Source of the DNA: Ahaetulla prasina
Taxonomy: Eukaryota > Chordata > Lepidosauria > Squamata > Colubridae
Direction of reading: 5' to 3'
DNA: 64,000 nucleotides
Assembly (NCBI RefSeq): GCF_028640845.1
Contig: NC_080542.1
Coordinates: 128,982,580-129,046,579, forward strand
Below the pieces are notes generated by a model that was given only the letters and a program-made list of their open reading frames with translations, had not been told where the DNA came from and ran no database searches. A program made the position numbers and the translations under genes. Shown one piece after another: positions 33,414-45,120 of the stretch (position 1 is the stretch's first letter; each line of letters starts with the position of its first letter).

Positions 33414-34039
33414 GTAAGAACAATGCAAAAGCAATACAGCATAAAAGTATTTTTATACAATTCATTAGATTTCCCTGTAGTTTTTGAAAACAAAGTATAA
33501 ATAATTGCTCTAATTTGATTTTAGGTAGTCAAATCTTGCTTATCATATTGTAGAAAGGCACAGCTTCTTAATCCCAAATGATCTATGGCAAACTTCTTCC
33601 TTGTGCGCATATCCTCTTTCATACCTAGGAGGAGAAGTGCCTTTTAGTTTTCAATAATTTTTGTCTTCTGTGATATCTGCTTGAGAACTGTTTGGTTTAA
33701 AATGCTCTAAAACTTCAGTCTATTTGGAAACATTTTTAGTGACAACAGAAAAATCAGTGACAAGAAAATGAAGGACAGACAATTCTTGCTATAGCTTGGC
33801 AGTTAGTGAGGAGAGCAATGTAAGAAAGAGGAGAAAATTGTAAGAATTTTGTGTATTGGCTGTTTTTGTGGCCCAAGACCAATAATAAATATATAGGGAA
33901 CCATTTAACTAAGTTATAACAAAACTTAAAAAGTTAATATAAATGGAATCAGGGATAGAAAAACTAATAAAGGCAAAGCAAGCTGAGTTCAGCAAGCAGA
34001 GGATTACATGACTTTATATCTAGAGCAGTTCAGACCTGA
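33414..34039 (+). other. Intron 14 left part, no recognised feature
   Basis: No exon or repeat recognised before the minus-strand LINE that begins near 34040. Confidence 0.45.
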
Positions 34040-35525
34040 GAAGATTAAGTTGGATATAATGAAAGGAAACAATACAACAGGAACAATAGGCATGCTTGTG
34101 CTCTTATGCATGCCCCTTACAGACCTCTTAGGAATGGGGTGAGGTCAATAGTAGATAGTTTTTGGTTACAGCTTTGGGAATTTTGGGAAGAGACCAGAGT
34201 CAGGTAGTGTATTCCAAGTATTAACAAACTGAAGTCATATTTTCTGCAATCAAGATTGGAGCGGTTAACATTAAGCTTAAATCTATTGTGTACATGTGTA
34301 TTGTTGCAATTGAAGCTGAAGTAGTCTTCAACAGGAAGGACATTGTAATAGATGATTCTATGAGTTAAATTCAGGACATGTCGAAGGCAGCGTAATTCTA
34401 AGTTTTCTAAACCCAGGATTTCAAGTCTGGTGGCATAAGGTATTTTGTTGTATTCAGAAGAGTAGAGAACTCTTCTTGTAAAATATTTCTGGACACGTTC
34501 AATTTATTGATGTCTGAAATGTGGTATGGGTTCCAGACAGTCGAGCTATATTCAAGAATTGGTCTAGCAAATGTTTTATATGCTCTGGTTAATAGTGTAG
34601 TGTTTCTGGAGAAGAAGCTACGCAAGATTAGGTTTACAACTCTTAAAGCCCTTTTTGCGATGTAGTTACAGTGGGCTTTAGTACTTAGATAATTTGATAG
34701 GAAAACTCCAAGGTCTTTAACAGGATGGGGGTCATCTGAAAGGTAATGTCCATCGAGCTTATATTTAGTGTTTTGATTCTTTTTTCCAATGTGTAAGACA
34801 GAGCATTTGCTGGTTGAGATTTGGAGTTGCCAGGTTTTTGACCATTCTGACACAAAGTCAAAGTCTTTTTGAACGGTAGCTGTATTGTTGGTGGTGTTAA
34901 ATAGTTTGACATCGTCAGCAAAGAGAACACAATTACTTATAATATGGTCACAGAGATCATTAATGTATAATATGAAGAGTGTTGGTCCAAGAATGCTGTC
35001 TTGGGGAACGCTGCTTTTGACAGGAACAGGATTTGATATAGCACTGCCAATTTTGACCACTTGTTGTCTGTTTGACAGGAAAGCTGTTATCCAATTGTGA
35101 AGGGGTCCTGAGATGCCATAGGATTTTAGTTTTAGAAGAAGTTTGTCATGTACCACTGAGTCAAAAGCTTTATAGAAGTCTATATAAATTGCATCTATTG
35201 CTTTGCCTTGGTCAAGATTTGTAGTCTATATGTTTTTGCAATGAAGAAGTTGTAAATTACATGATAAATTTTTTCTGAAACCAAATTGTTTATTAGAGAG
35301 TAGGTTGTTTGTTTCTAGGTGGAGGGTAATGGATTGGTTGATGATAGATTCCAGTACTTTGCAGGTGACGCAGCATAGAGAGATTGGTCTGTAATTTTCA
35401 ACTAGGCTGGGGTCTCCTTTTTTGAAGACAGGGATGACCGTGGCTAGTGACCAAAGTTTGGGAAGGGAACTGGTCATGAAAGCTTTTTTGAAGATTATAA
35501 GTTCATGAGTCTTGAAGACCCGGCA
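34040..35525 (-). mobile_element. CR1-group LINE, RT and C-terminus, copy 1
   Basis: The minus strand reads LATVIPVFKKGDPSLVENYR and LLSNKQFGFRKNLSCNLQLL, then after a break YGISGPLHNWITAFLSNRQQ, GPTLFILYINDLCD, CVLFADDVKLFNTTNNTATV and RAYKTFARPILEYSSTVWN. The F-A-D-D box is intact. The QDSIL stretch is QGSVL in the 42.4-kb copy. 5'-truncated, with a frameshift near 35200. The clade within the CR1/Jockey group is not fixed. Confidence 0.85.
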
Positions 35526-35954
35526 ATAAACAATGTAACTACTGAAAATAATGTTACTTAGAAAACTCTTTTACAGAATGATATTTAATTGGGGCAGTAC
35601 CTTCTTGTAAAAAATTAAATATGAAAGAAAATAAAAAATAATACATCCAGAAGTATGTCTTTATTATTCATATGTTCTTTTTTTAATACTTTGGAGAGCC
35701 AAGATCCAAATCAGAACCTTGTTCTATGATTGTTTTCCAAGAATGATACAGTTATTATTCACATTTCTCTGAGGAAGATACTAATTTATATGTATTATAG
35801 AAAAATTATTTTTGTTTTTAAGATTTTTGAATTATTTTGATTTTTTTAATCTGGGATAAGAGTATAGGACAAAATACAAATACAATATTTCAATCTTGCG
35901 TACTGCCTTAATGTTCTGTGATGCCATTCAGAAGATGTAGCAAATATATGGGTA

Positions 35955-36316
35955 AAAAGGTAAAGATAAAGGTTCCCATCGCACATACGTGCTAGATGTT
36001 GCCGACTCTAGGGGGTGGTGTTCATCTCCGTTTCAAAGCCGAAGAGCCAGCGCTGTCCGAAGATGTCTCCATGGTCATGTGGCCGGCATGACTCAACACC
36101 AAAGGTGCACGGAACGCTGTTACCTTCCCACCAATGGTCCCTATTTTTTATACTTGCATTTTTACGTGCTTTCGAAACTGCTAGGTTGGCAGAAACTGGG
36201 ACAAGTAACAGGAGCTCACCCCGTTACACGGCAGCACTAGGGATTTGAACCGCTGAGCTGCCGACCTTTCGATTGACAAGCTCAACGTCCTAGCCCCTGA
36301 GCCACCGCGCATCCCT
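35955..36316 (-). mobile_element. Sauria-type SINE, copy 2
   Basis: Same structure as the 19.7-kb copy. On the minus strand: GGGATGCGCGGTGGCTCAGG (A-box-like), a degenerate B box, TGCCAACCTAGCAGTTTCG, CATGCCGGCCACATGACC and a CTTTATCTTTACC tail. Confidence 0.88.
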
Positions 36317-37324
36317 TGTAATATATGGGTAGTATACCTCAACATATGACTGGTTGTTTAACGACCAATCAGAGTTATATTAAATTCCCAAAAGCTACTT
36401 AAGACCCAGTTTCAAATTTACAGTGGCTGCTACACCCTCACAGTCATTTGTCCTTAATGATGATTGCAGGGATGCTGCAGTAGTCACCCACCCACCCATT
36501 CCACACCACTGAGACCCTGCCCAAGGCAGATCAGGCTGTCTATAAGTGGGTGTGAATTAGCTGGAGCTTGCAAGCCTCCATCTTCCTTCTCATCCAGTAA
36601 CCAAGGATCATGGTGGCTGCAGTTTGCAAACCTCCAGTTTCTTTCCCATCCAAGGACTTACGGAACCCATCCAAGGACTTACGGACTTACGGAGCCCAGC
36701 AACACCCCACTGATCTTTCTGTTTTTTTGCAGCTTCTGAGAGAAGGCATCTAGCCTGACACAGGGTCAGCTTTTTTTACAGACCTAACCTCATGGCAAAG
36801 TATGTGTTATTCTTGCAAAGTGGTAACAGGCTCCCTTTTCAAGGCAGCTGCATAAACCTGTGCCTTTTAATAAATGTAGCTGGAAAAGGGTGCTACTAGA
36901 TTTCTGATATTTTGGCCATCATATAGTGACAAGGATCTCTTCCTATATTGTCTTATATTTGATAGAAAATGTGGAGGAGGAAAAGAGTAGCAGAATTAAT
37001 GAAAATTCATAATGAAATTAGAATGTGACAGAAGATCATTGCAAGAAGGATTCCTACCCAATGAAATAGATAAACTAATACCTTAATGCATGTATGCTGT
37101 CTACCAGACATGTGAAACAACAGAAGTCAATTGGAAAAACACCAATATAATGTCTTCTGGCCATTATAGGTCACTGTTATGTATCAATGCAACCTTTTTA
37201 AATAAGCATTCTTATTACTCAGGGTCAACTGAATTGGCAAATAATTGCTACCAAGCTTGTTGAATTATTTTATTTGAAAACATACTAAGATTTTTATTCT
37301 TTTCTTGACATATTTGAATAACAG
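36317..37324 (+). other. Intron 14 right part
   Basis: Around 36640-36690 is a short local duplication of CATCCAAGGACTTACGGA. The rest shows no recognised feature before the exon 15 acceptor. Confidence 0.4.
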
Positions 37325-37438
37325 AATCAAGGCAACAATTTCAACCACTAATTAGTCAGAAGACTACTGTAACTCAACCGTCATATCACCAACTATTGAT
37401 GGCAAAAGTTTCATCTCTACAAATAACCAAAGCTCCTA
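37325..37438 (+). CDS. CCDC7: CCDC7-like exon 15 (last of the alternating series)
   Basis: 114 nt (38 codons), phase 1-1, AACAG acceptor and GTAAGT. It encodes SRQQFQPLISQKTTVTQPS, then YHQLLMAKVSSLQITKAP. V-T-Q-P recalls the type B end, but the helix core is gone and the sequence turns S/T/Q-rich. Confidence 0.86.
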
Positions 37439-38323
37439 GTAAGTACAAAATGTACATAATATCAGGAAATGCAAATATGGCTATTAGATGGACACTTACA
37501 CTCATTAAAACTAGAACACATTGAATTATAGTTAATATAGTTTTTGAAGATTCAAATATAAGAAATATATGTAACTTGAAGTTGAACTATGAACATTTCC
37601 TTATCCAGCTAGAGCATGATAATATTATCGAGTTGAATAATAAAATGTTTGCAAGCAAATAACTAAGCTCAGAGAATACACAGAACTCACAGTTACTAAA
37701 AGGCTAATATAAAGATCAGTTGTATTATTAGATGCTTCAGTCATATGGAACAAGGAATGTGTTAAGATGTAATCCCCCTTTTGCAATTTTTATAAATTTA
37801 TTTCTAGTAAGTCATATTTTTGAACTATTCCATTTTGAAATATTCTATTTTGAAGTTTATACAGCAAATGCTATTCTTGGTCGTTTTCTCTCTCCTCCAT
37901 ATAATTAGGTTCTGATGCTCAGAGTATTAATTAGACAACTAGTTTATATTTTTCAGCAAGAACCCAATCTGATCCTCTTTGCTGTTGTGTTTTTATGGCC
38001 ATAATCAATAATACACTTTTTAGGTGCAAATTCTCCAAAATCAGCACACACTAAAAGATGTGAGTTGGGCACTACTTACATACTTTCCTGGACCAACATT
38101 CCATTTTTACAGTCACCCATATCCTTGTCATTATCTTTAACTTTTTCAGACTTAGGAAGGGAAGGCATTTGAGTTGTTTTCTAAAAAACACCTTCTTAGT
38201 CTGAACTTAAATTTTGTTTGTCTGTTTGTTGCTTTAGTAACAGATCTTCCCTCTGGTTTTAGTCCATCCTTTATACCCAGAGATTTTTATATATAGATGT
38301 TTTCTCTTCAACATTCTTTTTAG
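37439..38323 (+). other. Intron 15, no recognised feature
   Basis: AT-rich sequence with a T-rich acceptor for exon 16. No repeat recognised. Confidence 0.45.
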
Positions 38324-38422
38324 TGATAAGACATATCGGACATGAAGAGACAAGCCTAGACAGTGCAAAATCAGAGGAAAGACCCATCAGTTCTCTCCTA
38401 GAGCAGCGGAGCAGAATTCTAG
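38324..38422 (+). CDS. CCDC7: CCDC7-like exon 16
   Basis: 99 nt (33 codons), phase 1-1, TTTTTAG acceptor and GTAAGT. It encodes IRHIGHEETSLDSAKSEER, then PISSLLEQRSRIL. No A/B similarity; polar and probably unstructured apart from a short helix. Confidence 0.86.
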
Positions 38423-38534
38423 GTAAGTGATGACTTTCTAGATATACCTGTTATTTGTACCTAACTGAATTTTCATACAATTAGCATGTAAGTCATCTTT
38501 AACCTGTTAGATTGCTGATTTTCAAAATATTATT

Positions 38535-38692
38535 TTTTTATTATTTTTTATTTTGTCGAATACATATTAGATAATATATATAAGTATAAGCATGAATTGA
38601 ATATATAAAGTGAATACAATTAAAGGGAACATTAGGACAGGGAGGTGGGCACGCTCGTGCTCTTATGCAGGCCCCTTACAGACACAGAATAT
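38535..38692 (-). mobile_element. Short CR1-group LINE 3' end
   Basis: The extreme 3' end of the family at 34040, 42418 and 49837: TTTTATTTTGTCGAATACAT, then GGCACGCTCGTGCTCTTATG and CAGGCCCCTTACAGAC. About 160 bp, 112 bp after exon 16. Confidence 0.8.
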
Positions 38693-38819
38693 AAATTCAA
38701 AATTGCTTTGTGCCTATACATATAAATTTGTTTATAAATATATATAAAATGATTCTTTAAATTTATGATGAACATTTTGGTATCTCTGCAATAACCTAAT
38801 ATAATCCTTTTCTTTCCAG

Positions 38820-38915
38820 GAAGGGAAGTAGATATGTCAAGTAGAAGCAAACTTATCCCACAGTCTTTGCATAACATATCCAGTTTTTTTCCATTTGATA
38901 TCAGCAAGTTTTCTG
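38820..38915 (+). CDS. CCDC7: CCDC7-like exon 17
   Basis: 96 nt (32 codons), phase 1-1, CTTTCCAG acceptor and GTAAGT. It encodes REVDMSSRSKLIPQSLHNI, then SSFFPFDISKFS. Serine- and phenylalanine-rich; no known domain recognised. Confidence 0.88.
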
Positions 38916-39816
38916 GTAAGTATATAGATAAATATTTTGAGGAAAATTGGGGATGGACATAAAAAGATGGTCCCAATTTAGACTTTGAATAAAGGAGCAA
39001 AAAGAATTTTAAGACTTGGGTATATATGTTAAAGGAAAGGTTTAAACTTTTTTTAAAAAAACCAAAGGTACAGTTCCATTCTACTTGTAAAAGAATGGCA
39101 CTTTAATTGTTAACAGTTCTTTGGACAAAGACTGTCTATCTGCATTTCATTCCTAAAGTAAGTTCTTGAGGATATAAAATATTGCAGTAGCAAAGCAAAA
39201 GGAAAACTAAATGAACAAGCAAAAATGTCTCATTTTTTCCCCTAAGAAAAGATTATCCTTATTATAAACCATAGATGTAGGACAGAGATAAAAAATAAGG
39301 AATAAAAACAAGGACATGTAAAAATAAAAGCAAACTTTTAAAATATATTTTACCCTGATGGTATATTGTTTCAGCACTTCAATCAAGACAGATTTAAAAT
39401 ACTTCGGCAAACTCTAAAATACACAGTTTGCCTAAGGGCTTATACCTAAAATTGTTCAATTACATCTAAAATATGAGTTAATATGTACAAGCAGATGCAA
39501 GATAGATCAAACTGATAAGAATCATAGTTAAGCTTTGCCTGAAGCAACATAAATAATTATAGAATTATTCCTGCTTTGGTCTTCTGTTTCTAGGACAAAA
39601 TGCTGAACTTATATTAATTCACACATTATAGGCAGAAATTCACACTGAAAACAGAAATATTATTGCCAAATGCATCTAAACAAAGACACACACATCCTTT
39701 AATATTATCAAAAGGATAGAATCAGACCAGAGCATTACAGCAGACAGATTTATTGAGAAAATGCAGGAATTTTGGTTGATTCTTTTTTAAACTTTAGTTC
39801 ACCTTGTTGTTTTCAG

Positions 39817-39939
39817 CCGATATTGCATTGCATGAATTACTGGAATATAACAGGACTCTGCTTCCAGGCCATAAAGCAAATCTGCGGCATGCATGGCAAC
39901 TTGCACAGCGAAAGATACTACAACAACAAGCTAATCTTG
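39817..39939 (+). CDS. CCDC7: CCDC7-like exon 18
   Basis: 123 nt (41 codons), phase 1-1, TTTTCAG acceptor and GTAGGT. It encodes DIALHELLEYNRTLLPGHK, then ANLRHAWQLAQRKILQQQAN. Helical and basic; not part of the A/B series. Confidence 0.9.
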
Positions 39940-40124
39940 GTAGGTTATTTGGTTAATGATGTATACAAATCATCATTTACATGTCCAGGAAACCAAGTGA
40001 GTTTTTCTTTTCTATTATGAATAACTCAGTTTAAAATCTAGCAAAGTATGAGTAGTTAGATATTTTGAATGGCTAACTATTTCTTTCACATTCTGAGTAT
40101 ATTTTAATTTATTTCTTAGTTGTA

Positions 40125-40835
40125 GGAACCAATCTGGATTGGTCATTGGGATGAGAGGTTTTGTCTTCCAAGCTTTCGGAATCATGCTAGAGCCTTTCCT
40201 CAGGGTACTTCTAGAGCAGCGGTTCTCAACCTGTGGGTCGCGACCCCATTGGGGGTCGAATGACGATTTGCCAGGGGTCGCCTAAGACCATTGGAAATAT
40301 GGGAAGTATACTTGCGAGTCGAAGAATCGCGCTCCAATGGTTGACTCCACAAGCCAGCTGCAGGCTCTTCAAATTGCTAGCCGAATTCGGCTTCAGGCGC
40401 GATGAATTAAAAAAGAGAGAAATCTTTGCTCTGATGTCTCCCTCTCAAGCCAGCTGCAATCACTCCCAATCGCTACCCTAATCTGGCTTCAGGCGCGATA
40501 AACTTAATATGGGAGGAGTCGCCGCTTTAATGCCTCCGTCCTCAAGGCAAGCGCAAGCAGTTCAGTCGCTAGCCAATACGGCATCAGGCGTGATAAATTC
40601 AAACCCCCCCCCCGCAGTTTGCCGCTTTTTTTTCCTCTTCTGCGGTTGGGGTCGTCACATCGTGGGGAATTGTATTAAAGGGGTCGCAGCACTATAAAGG
40701 TTGAGAACCACTGTTCTAGAGGCTAGAGACAAATTCCCTGAAAATGGGCTCTAGCACAAGTCCAAAAGCTCAGAAAACAAAACCTCTGGTCCCATTGAGC
40801 AACCCAGAATGGATCCTGCAATATTATCCTGGGAC
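40125..40835. mobile_element. Penelope-like inverted terminal repeats split by a hAT element
   Basis: The left arm (about 40125-40208; ACCAATCTGGATTGGTCATT, GAGGTTTTGTCTTCCAAGC) is the inverse of the right arm (about 40748-40832; CAAAACCTCTGGTCCCATTG, AACCCAGAATGGATCC). On the minus strand the left arm has CTGAGGAAAGGCTCTAGCAT followed by TCCGAAAGC, the CTGANGA...GAAA arrangement seen in Penelope terminal repeats. The SPIN-like element at 40217 interrupts it. Confidence 0.55.
40209..40721. mobile_element. SPIN-like hAT element with perfect 8-bp duplication
   Basis: The element spans 40217-40713 (497 bp) and is flanked by TTCTAGAG on both sides (40209-40216, 40714-40721). Ends CAGCGGTTCTCAACCTGTGG and GGTTGAGAACCACTG with subterminal GGGGTCGCCTAAGACC are typical of SPIN hAT transposons, known to have moved horizontally into squamates. 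The interior has three degenerate repeats of about 75-85 bp around GCTTCAGGCGCGAT. No transposase. Confidence 0.88.
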
Positions 40836-40839
40836 AATT

Positions 40840-42145
40840 ATATTTGTTTTAGAAGTATATCTGACTGCAATGTCTGCAGACTATTTATACAATCTGTTTT
40901 CTATTTTTTTTTCTTTTTTTGCAGAAATTTGAGAGGGAATATGCATTTCTTAAATTATGCCTGCAGTTTTTTTATTTAGAAAAACTGGATGAAAAAGAAA
41001 TTAAAAATGCCATTGAATTATGATGTAGGAGAATATTTTGGATTGCAAAATTAAATCATTCAACATTAAGAACAGATGGTTTGTTAAAAGCACTAATAAT
41101 AAACTTAAAAGGTACTATTTTGCACACGTAACCTTTAGGCAACAATAATAGGAAAAGGTTTTGATCCTCGAAAAATTGAAGGCAACCAAAAAAGAGATTA
41201 ATGGAAAACTAGATAGCTAGATACCATCAATGATGACACATATATGGTTTACAAGAATGTAAAAGAAGCAGGTAATAAACATTCTTGCTGAAATTACGTC
41301 TACTGACTTGAAGAATCAGAAGTGGCTGAATGATATCAAAGAAACAAACAAGAACAGTCCAGCAGCTCATACATAGTCAATGCATTTTTAAAAAGTTGAG
41401 TAGCACAGGAGTGCACTTAACTTCCGTACTGGCTAGTGTAGTATACAACACTACACTACAAGCTCTAGTTTTTGTATTCAAGGCTACACGTACCGTATAT
41501 AAAATGTGTATCTGTAATCTAGTTGTGAGTTTATTAAGAGCATAGAGAGCTGTGGTCAGACAATTTTAGTCCAGTATCAGCTAATGTGGTGCAATGGTTA
41601 AGAAGATGTTAGGCTAGAATAGCAGGGAGATGCAAGGTTAAATTTATCATAGAAACTCACATTTGAAGTTTAAGTCACATTTTCTTACCCTTACAGTGTA
41701 GTTGTTTTGGGGGCAAATGGAAGAGGAAGTGCTTTTTACAATGATTGATATCTTTATAGAAAGTCAGAATAAATAGTTCTAGTTTTTTCATAAAATTTTT
41801 GTTGTGAAGAAAAATGAAGAAGGAATGCTATATATGTATATGTATGATATTTGACCTCTTAAAGGAAAGGCAGGATATTGGCCTATCAAATATCTAATTA
41901 GCTAATTAACTGAAGAATACCTATAGTTTACAAACCAATGTCAGCTAGACATAGGCAGTGTTAGTTACTGATATCACCTGCATCTTTAGTAATAGCATGT
42001 ATCAAAAAAGATTTTCAAATGATTTATTTCTATAGGGGAACAATAAGCTTACCCAGTAATTGTACCCACTGTGGAACAGTAATAGTTTCCATAATCACTA
42101 AGTTACCCACAACATGTCCATCTTGAAAGTGTTTCAATGGATTAC
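40840..42145 (+). other. Intron 18 middle part, no recognised feature
   Basis: AT-rich; short open frames here have no family resemblance. No exon with phase 1-1 found. Confidence 0.45.
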
Positions 42146-42372
42146 TTCTAAACCAGGGGTGAAATCCAGCAGGTTCTGACAGGTTCTGGAGAACTGGTAG
42201 CAGAAATTTTGAGCAGTTCGGAGAACTGGCAAATACCACCTCTGGCTGACCCCAGAATAGGGAGGGAATGGAGATTTTGTAGTACCCTTCTCCTGACATG
42301 CCCACCAAGTCTCACCGACCAAGCCACGCCCACAGAACCAGTAGTAAAAAGAATTTCACCACTGTTCTAAAC
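42146..42372. mobile_element. hAT-type MITE with 8-bp duplication
   Basis: The element spans 42154-42364 (211 bp) between two copies of TTCTAAAC (42146-42153, 42365-42372). Ends CAGGGGTGAAATCC and GAATTTCACCACTG are inverted repeats. The interior is GC-rich and non-coding. It shares termini with the 28569 element. Confidence 0.88.
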
Positions 42373-42414
42373 CATTGAAAGACCAGTTGCATACCATGAC
42401 AGATTATCTAACAA

Positions 42415-43718
42415 AGATAATGAAACAAACAACCTTCTCTCTAATAAACAATTTGGTTTCAGAAAAAAATTGTCTTGTAACTTACAACTTCTTCACTGCA
42501 AAAACATATGGACTACCAACCTTGATCAAGGTAAAGCAATAGATGCAATCTACATAGACTTCTGCAACGCTTTTGATTCAGTAGTACATGATAAACCACT
42601 CCTCAAACTAAAATCCTATGGCATTTCGGGACCTCTTCACAATTGGATAAATGCCTTCCTGTCAAACAGACAACAAGTGGTCAAAATTGGCAACATTATA
42701 TCAAATCCTGTTCCTGTCAAAAGTGGCGTTCCCCAAGGTAGTGTTCTTGGTCCAACGCTCTTCATACTATACATAAATGATCTCTGTGACCTCATCTCAA
42801 GTTATTGTGTTCTCTTTGCTGACGATGTCAAACTATTTAATACCACTAACAATACTTCTACCCTTCAAGAAGACCTTGACTTAGTTTCCGATTGGTCTAA
42901 AACTTGGCAACTCCGAATCTCTACTAGCAAATGCTCAGTCTTACATATTGGAAAAAAGAATCCTATCAACAAGTACAAACTCGATGGTCATTACCTTACT
43001 GATGACCCTCACCCTGTCAAAGATCTTGGAGTTCTCATATCAAATGACCTAAATGCCAAAGCCCACTGCAACTACATAGCAAAAAAAGCACTAAAAGTAG
43101 TGAACTTAATTTTACGCAGCTTCTTTTCCAAAAACTCTACACTACTAACTAGAGCATACAAAACATTTGCCAGACCTATTCTTGAATACAGCTCATCAGT
43201 CTGGAACCCATACCACATCTCTGACATAAATACAATAGAACGTGTCCAGAAATATTTTACTAGAAGATTCTTCGCTCCTCTGAAAACAACAAAATGCCTT
43301 ATACCACCAGGCTTGAAATCCTGGGATTAGAAAACTTACAACTCCGTCGACTCCGACATGACCTGTGTTTAACACACAAAATAATCTATTGCAATATCCT
43401 TCCTGTAAATGACTACTTCAGCTTCAATCGCAATATTACAAGAGCAAAAAATAGATTCAAGCTTAATGTCAACCGCTTCAAACTTGATTGCAGAAAATAT
43501 GACTTCTGCAACAGAGTTGTTAATGCTTGGAACTCATTACCTGACTCCATAGTCTCTACTCAAAATCCCAAAATCTTCAACCAAAAACTGCCTACTATTG
43601 ACCTCACCCCATTCCTAAGAGGACTATAAGGGGCGTGCATAAGAGCACAAAAGTGCCTACCGTTCCTGTCCTATTCCCTTTATTATATCAAATTAATATA
43701 TCTAATGCATATTCTTTA

Positions 43719-43765
<47 letters not shown>

Positions 43766-43842
43766 TTCATGATATGTTTTTTTTTACTTATGACAATGTT
43801 TGTGTATACTGTTGTGACAAAATGAAATAATAAAAAAAAAGA
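42415..43842 (+). mobile_element. CR1-group LINE, RT and C-terminus, copy 2
   Basis: Open from 42470 to 43330 and again to 43629. Motifs: AIDAIYIDFCNAFDSVVHDK, SGVPQGSVLGPTLFILYIND, YCVLFADDVKLFNTTNNTS, TWQLRISTSKCSVLHIGKKN, VKDLGVLISNDLNAKAHCN and, in the second frame, CRKYDFCNRVVNAWNSLPDS. One frameshift near 43320 splits the C-terminus. The 3' UTR has an AT microsatellite (43720-43762) and ends in an A-rich tail. Best-preserved copy of the family also seen at 34040, 38535 and 49837. Confidence 0.88.
43720..43762. repeat. AT microsatellite in LINE 3' UTR
   Basis: About 20 TA units inside the 3' UTR of the CR1-group LINE at 42415-43842. The related copy near 49890-49912 also has a TATA run. 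Confidence 0.95.
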
Positions 43843-44376
43843 TTTGGATCAATCATCTTTATAAGCAACTTTTACTCATCTCTTCCTCTAGTCACCTCAA
43901 ACTGTTGCAGAAGCCCAAGAAACCAGGAATGTTTAACCAAAGACAAAATAATGTAGAGGCACTATGGAGTAGATCTTTTTCATAATCTCTTCACATTACA
44001 CATATCAGTGATCGACATCGTTACTTGCAGAAGATAGGTTAGGTATCTAATGAAGTACGGGAAGACAAAATCATTAAACCAAAAGAAGTGTTAGTCCTTT
44101 TTTTAAATTCTTGGCAATGATGATACACATACAGTGAATGCTATAATCACGTCATTATTCTGTAAAGTTCCTGAAGAGAAATGCAATAAAAAAAAGTAAT
44201 AAAAATGATTATCAAGGCCATTGTCTGGTGGTGGCAGGCCTGCAGTTTTATTTTGGAGAGACTTTGGATAGAAATAAGACCCGCAAAACTAACCAAATAA
44301 AGAAAATTGAAGAAGAGTGTTATGTTCAGTATGAAAGAGAGACAGCTGTGAATACCTATGTAAGTTATGAATATAC
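43843..44376 (+). other. Intron 18, no recognised feature
   Basis: Sequence between two LINE copies; nothing recognised. Confidence 0.45.
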
Positions 44377-45120
44377 CAGGTCCGCCTGATTCGCCAGTTG
44401 TGCCCCTTCCTTGACCTGGATGCCCTATGCACGGTCACTCATGCTCTTGTTACCTCTCGCTTGGATTACTGCAATGCTCTCTACATGGGGCTTCCCTTGA
44501 AGAGCACCCGGAAGCTCCAGTTGGTTCAGAATGCAGCTGCACGGGTGATAGAGGGAGCCGCTCATGGCTCCCATGTAACACCACTCCTGCGCAGTCTGCA
44601 TTGGCTACCTGTGGTCTTTCGGGTGCACTTCAAGGTGTTGGTTACTACCTTTAAAGCGCTCCATGGCTTAGGGCCGGGTTACTTACGGGACTGCCTACTG
44701 CTACCGATTGCCTCCCACCGACCCATGTGCTCTCACAGAGAGGGACTCCTCTGGGTGCCATCCGCCAAGCAATGTTGGCTGGCGGCCCCCAGGGGAAGGG
44801 CCTTCTCTGTGGGGGCTCCCACCCTCTGGAATGAACTTCCCCCAGGACTCCGTCAACTGCCTGACCTTCGGACCTTCCGCCACGAGTTGAAGACATACCT
44901 ATTTATTCGTGCAGGACTGGCATAGAAATTTTTAGTAGTTTTTAATATTTGGATTTAAATTTTATGGGGTTTTATGGTTTTAAATGGATTTTAATTTGGC
45001 CTTATATTTAATAAGTTTTTTAATCATTGTTTTATTGTGCACTTTTTATTGTTTTATTTGGCTGTGAACCGCCCTGAGTCCTTTGGGAGAAGGGCGTATA
45101 AAAATCTAATAAATGAAATG
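44377..45120 (+). mobile_element. L2 LINE 3' part, copy 2
   Basis: Open from 44398 to 44925: CPFLDLDALCTVTHALVTSR, LDYCNALYMGLPLKSTRKLQ, VHFKVLVTTFKALHGLGPGY and GAPTLWNELPPGLRQ. The end hairpin CCGCCCTGAGTCCTTTGGG...AAGGGCG is followed by AATAAATGAAATGAAAT. Strongly 5'-truncated. Confidence 0.92.

Noticed and set aside
39772..40020. 82-codon plus-strand frame over exon 18
   Set aside because: Wrong frame for the gene; the phase 1-1 frame through 39817-39939 fits splice sites and neighbours.
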